This document shows, piece after piece, positions 5,641-6,381 of a stretch of DNA of 6,381 nt. The stretch lies in the NCBI GenBank assembly GCA_945861295.1, contig CAMAUF010000128.1, positions 1 to 6,381 of the forward strand, given 5' to 3'. The position numbers and the translations under genes were made by a program. The stretch comes from a bacterium. Lineage in GTDB: Bacteria; Chloroflexota; Dehalococcoidia; Tepidiformales; Tepidiformaceae. Numbering within the stretch: the stretch's first letter is position 1; each line of letters begins with the position of its first letter. The notes beneath the pieces were generated by a model that had not been told where the DNA came from, did no database searches, and was given only the letters and a program-made list of their open reading frames with translations.

Positions 5641-6381
5641 CTAGGCCACCGGGTCGAGGAACTCCTTGAAGCCGGCGCCCATGCGCTCGCGGCGGTCGCC
5701 GAGGCCGATAACGTCAAGGCGGTGGGCGTATTCGTTGACTTGGCGCTTGCGCATGACCATGAGCTTGGCGTAGCCCTCATCGATCTTGTCGATGCCGCCG
5801 CCAGCCAGGATGGCGAGCGCTTCGCCGGTCATGGGGTTGGTGGTTAGGCCGGCCTGCTGGCTCTGGCCGAGTGCGCCTTCCTGGAGGTCGAGGTAGTTGT
5901 GCAGTTCTTCCTTGCGCCAGGGCTGCGTGTCCATGACGTATTTGAGGTGCGTGACGCCGAAGGCGAGGTGGCGGCTTTCGTCCTGGGCGGCGAGCCGGAA
6001 CATCTTCTTCTCGGCTTCGTTCTGGGAAATCAGCTCGCCCATGCGGAAGAGGGTCTGGACGAAGCCTTCGCCGAAGAGGTGCAGGAGCGCCGTCATCTCG
6101 GTGAAGTCGTCGACGCTGAGCAGGTTGATCGCGCCGAAGCCGGCGTCGCACATGCCGCCGCCGTTGACGAGCGTGCGCTTGCGGAAGACGTCGAGGTGGC
6201 GGCTTTCGTCCATAATCTGGGTGCCGAGGAAGAGCTGGGCCTCGAAGTGGTCGGGGTGGACCTGCTCCATGTAGCGGCCGGGGATATCGCCGGCGATGAA
6301 CTCGACCTGGGTGAGGAAGGTACAGAGCGTGCACATGGCCCATTCGAGGTCATCCGGGAGCGGCTTCACGGTCTCCCAAGG
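5641..6381 (-). CDS. Ferritin-like diiron protein with complete metal site (5' end outside window)
   Basis: The visible part is 246 residues plus TAG; the frame is open to the window edge and its first residues, PWET, match PWDT in the downstream paralog. By that alignment about 155 N-terminal residues are missing. The apparent GTG at 6369 is an internal Val. The four-helix-bundle diiron signature is complete: E27, E59-x2-H62 (in DESRH), E105 (in FGEGF) and E135-x2-H138 (in DESRHLAFG), counted from the first visible residue, with spacings of 32 and 30 residues between paired helices, as in the R2/diiron oxidase superfamily. Such proteins use a carboxylate-bridged diiron centre to activate O2 for hydroxylation, N-oxygenation, desaturation or radical formation. 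The substrate cannot be read here. The C-terminal helices contain a Gly-rich break (GGGIDK) and a basic KLMVMRKRQ. It precedes its degenerate paralog by 135 bp on the same strand and in the same frame. Confidence 0.88.
   Translation of the reverse strand, partial: PWETVKPLPDDLEWAMCTLCTFLTQVEFIAGDIPGRYMEQVHPDHFEAQLFLGTQIMDESRHLDVFRKRTLVNGGGMCDAGFGAINLLSVDDFTEMTALLHLFGEGFVQTLFRMGELISQNEAEKKMFRLAAQDESRHLAFGVTHLKYVMDTQPWRKEELHNYLDLQEGALGQSQQAGLTTNPMTGEALAILAGGGIDKIDEGYAKLMVMRKRQVNEYAHRLDVIGLGDRRERMGAGFKEFLDPVA

Noticed and set aside
6367..6369. GTG as the start of the intact diiron protein
   Set aside because: The frame stays open to the window edge and the preceding PWET aligns with PWDT inside the paralog, so this is an internal Val.
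1..6381. CRISPR array, tRNA/rRNA genes, insertion sequences
   Set aside because: No regularly spaced repeats, cloverleaf-like segments, rRNA-like stretches or transposase-like proteins were seen on either strand.

Overview
The window is a high-GC bacterial fragment with dense gene packing, near-continuous open frames on both strands and SD-led starts. Nothing in it fixes the phylum. A lone Uma2-type protein, an LQR...GN-motif protein and ferritin-like oxidase paralogs would fit an environmental lineage such as Chloroflexota or a similar high-GC group, but this is a guess. I see no tRNA, rRNA, CRISPR array, insertion sequence or phage gene.

Left part (1-2152). The 3' end of an aldo/keto reductase gene (+) enters from the left edge and runs tail-to-tail into an AI-2E family (PF01594) membrane protein gene (-), overlapping it by 71 bp. 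That gene diverges from a DinB-family gene (+) across a 101-bp intergenic region that carries a perfect 16-bp palindrome.

Right part (2154-6381), all on the minus strand. In transcription order it reads: a ferritin-like diiron protein with all six metal ligands (5' end cut by the window edge); a 135-bp gap with a strong hairpin; a second, clearly paralogous ferritin-like protein in which five of the six ligand positions are substituted; a Uma2-type PD-(D/E)XK protein whose ribosome binding site overlaps the preceding stop codon; and, after 102 bp, a 474-residue protein. That last protein has an N-terminal LQR...GN...SR motif of the kind found in proteins linked to DUF4157 and extracellular contractile injection systems (eCIS), then a helical region, one hydrophobic helix and a glycine-rich, beta-repeat C-terminus. 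It ends one base from the DinB stop codon.

The two most notable points are the active/degenerate oxidase pair, which suggests a catalytic subunit with a pseudoenzyme partner, and the LQR-motif protein, a candidate secreted or injected effector of unknown function. Whether the four minus-strand genes act together is not shown. Only the pseudo-oxidase and Uma2 genes look translationally coupled. No gene-free stretch exceeds 135 bp.
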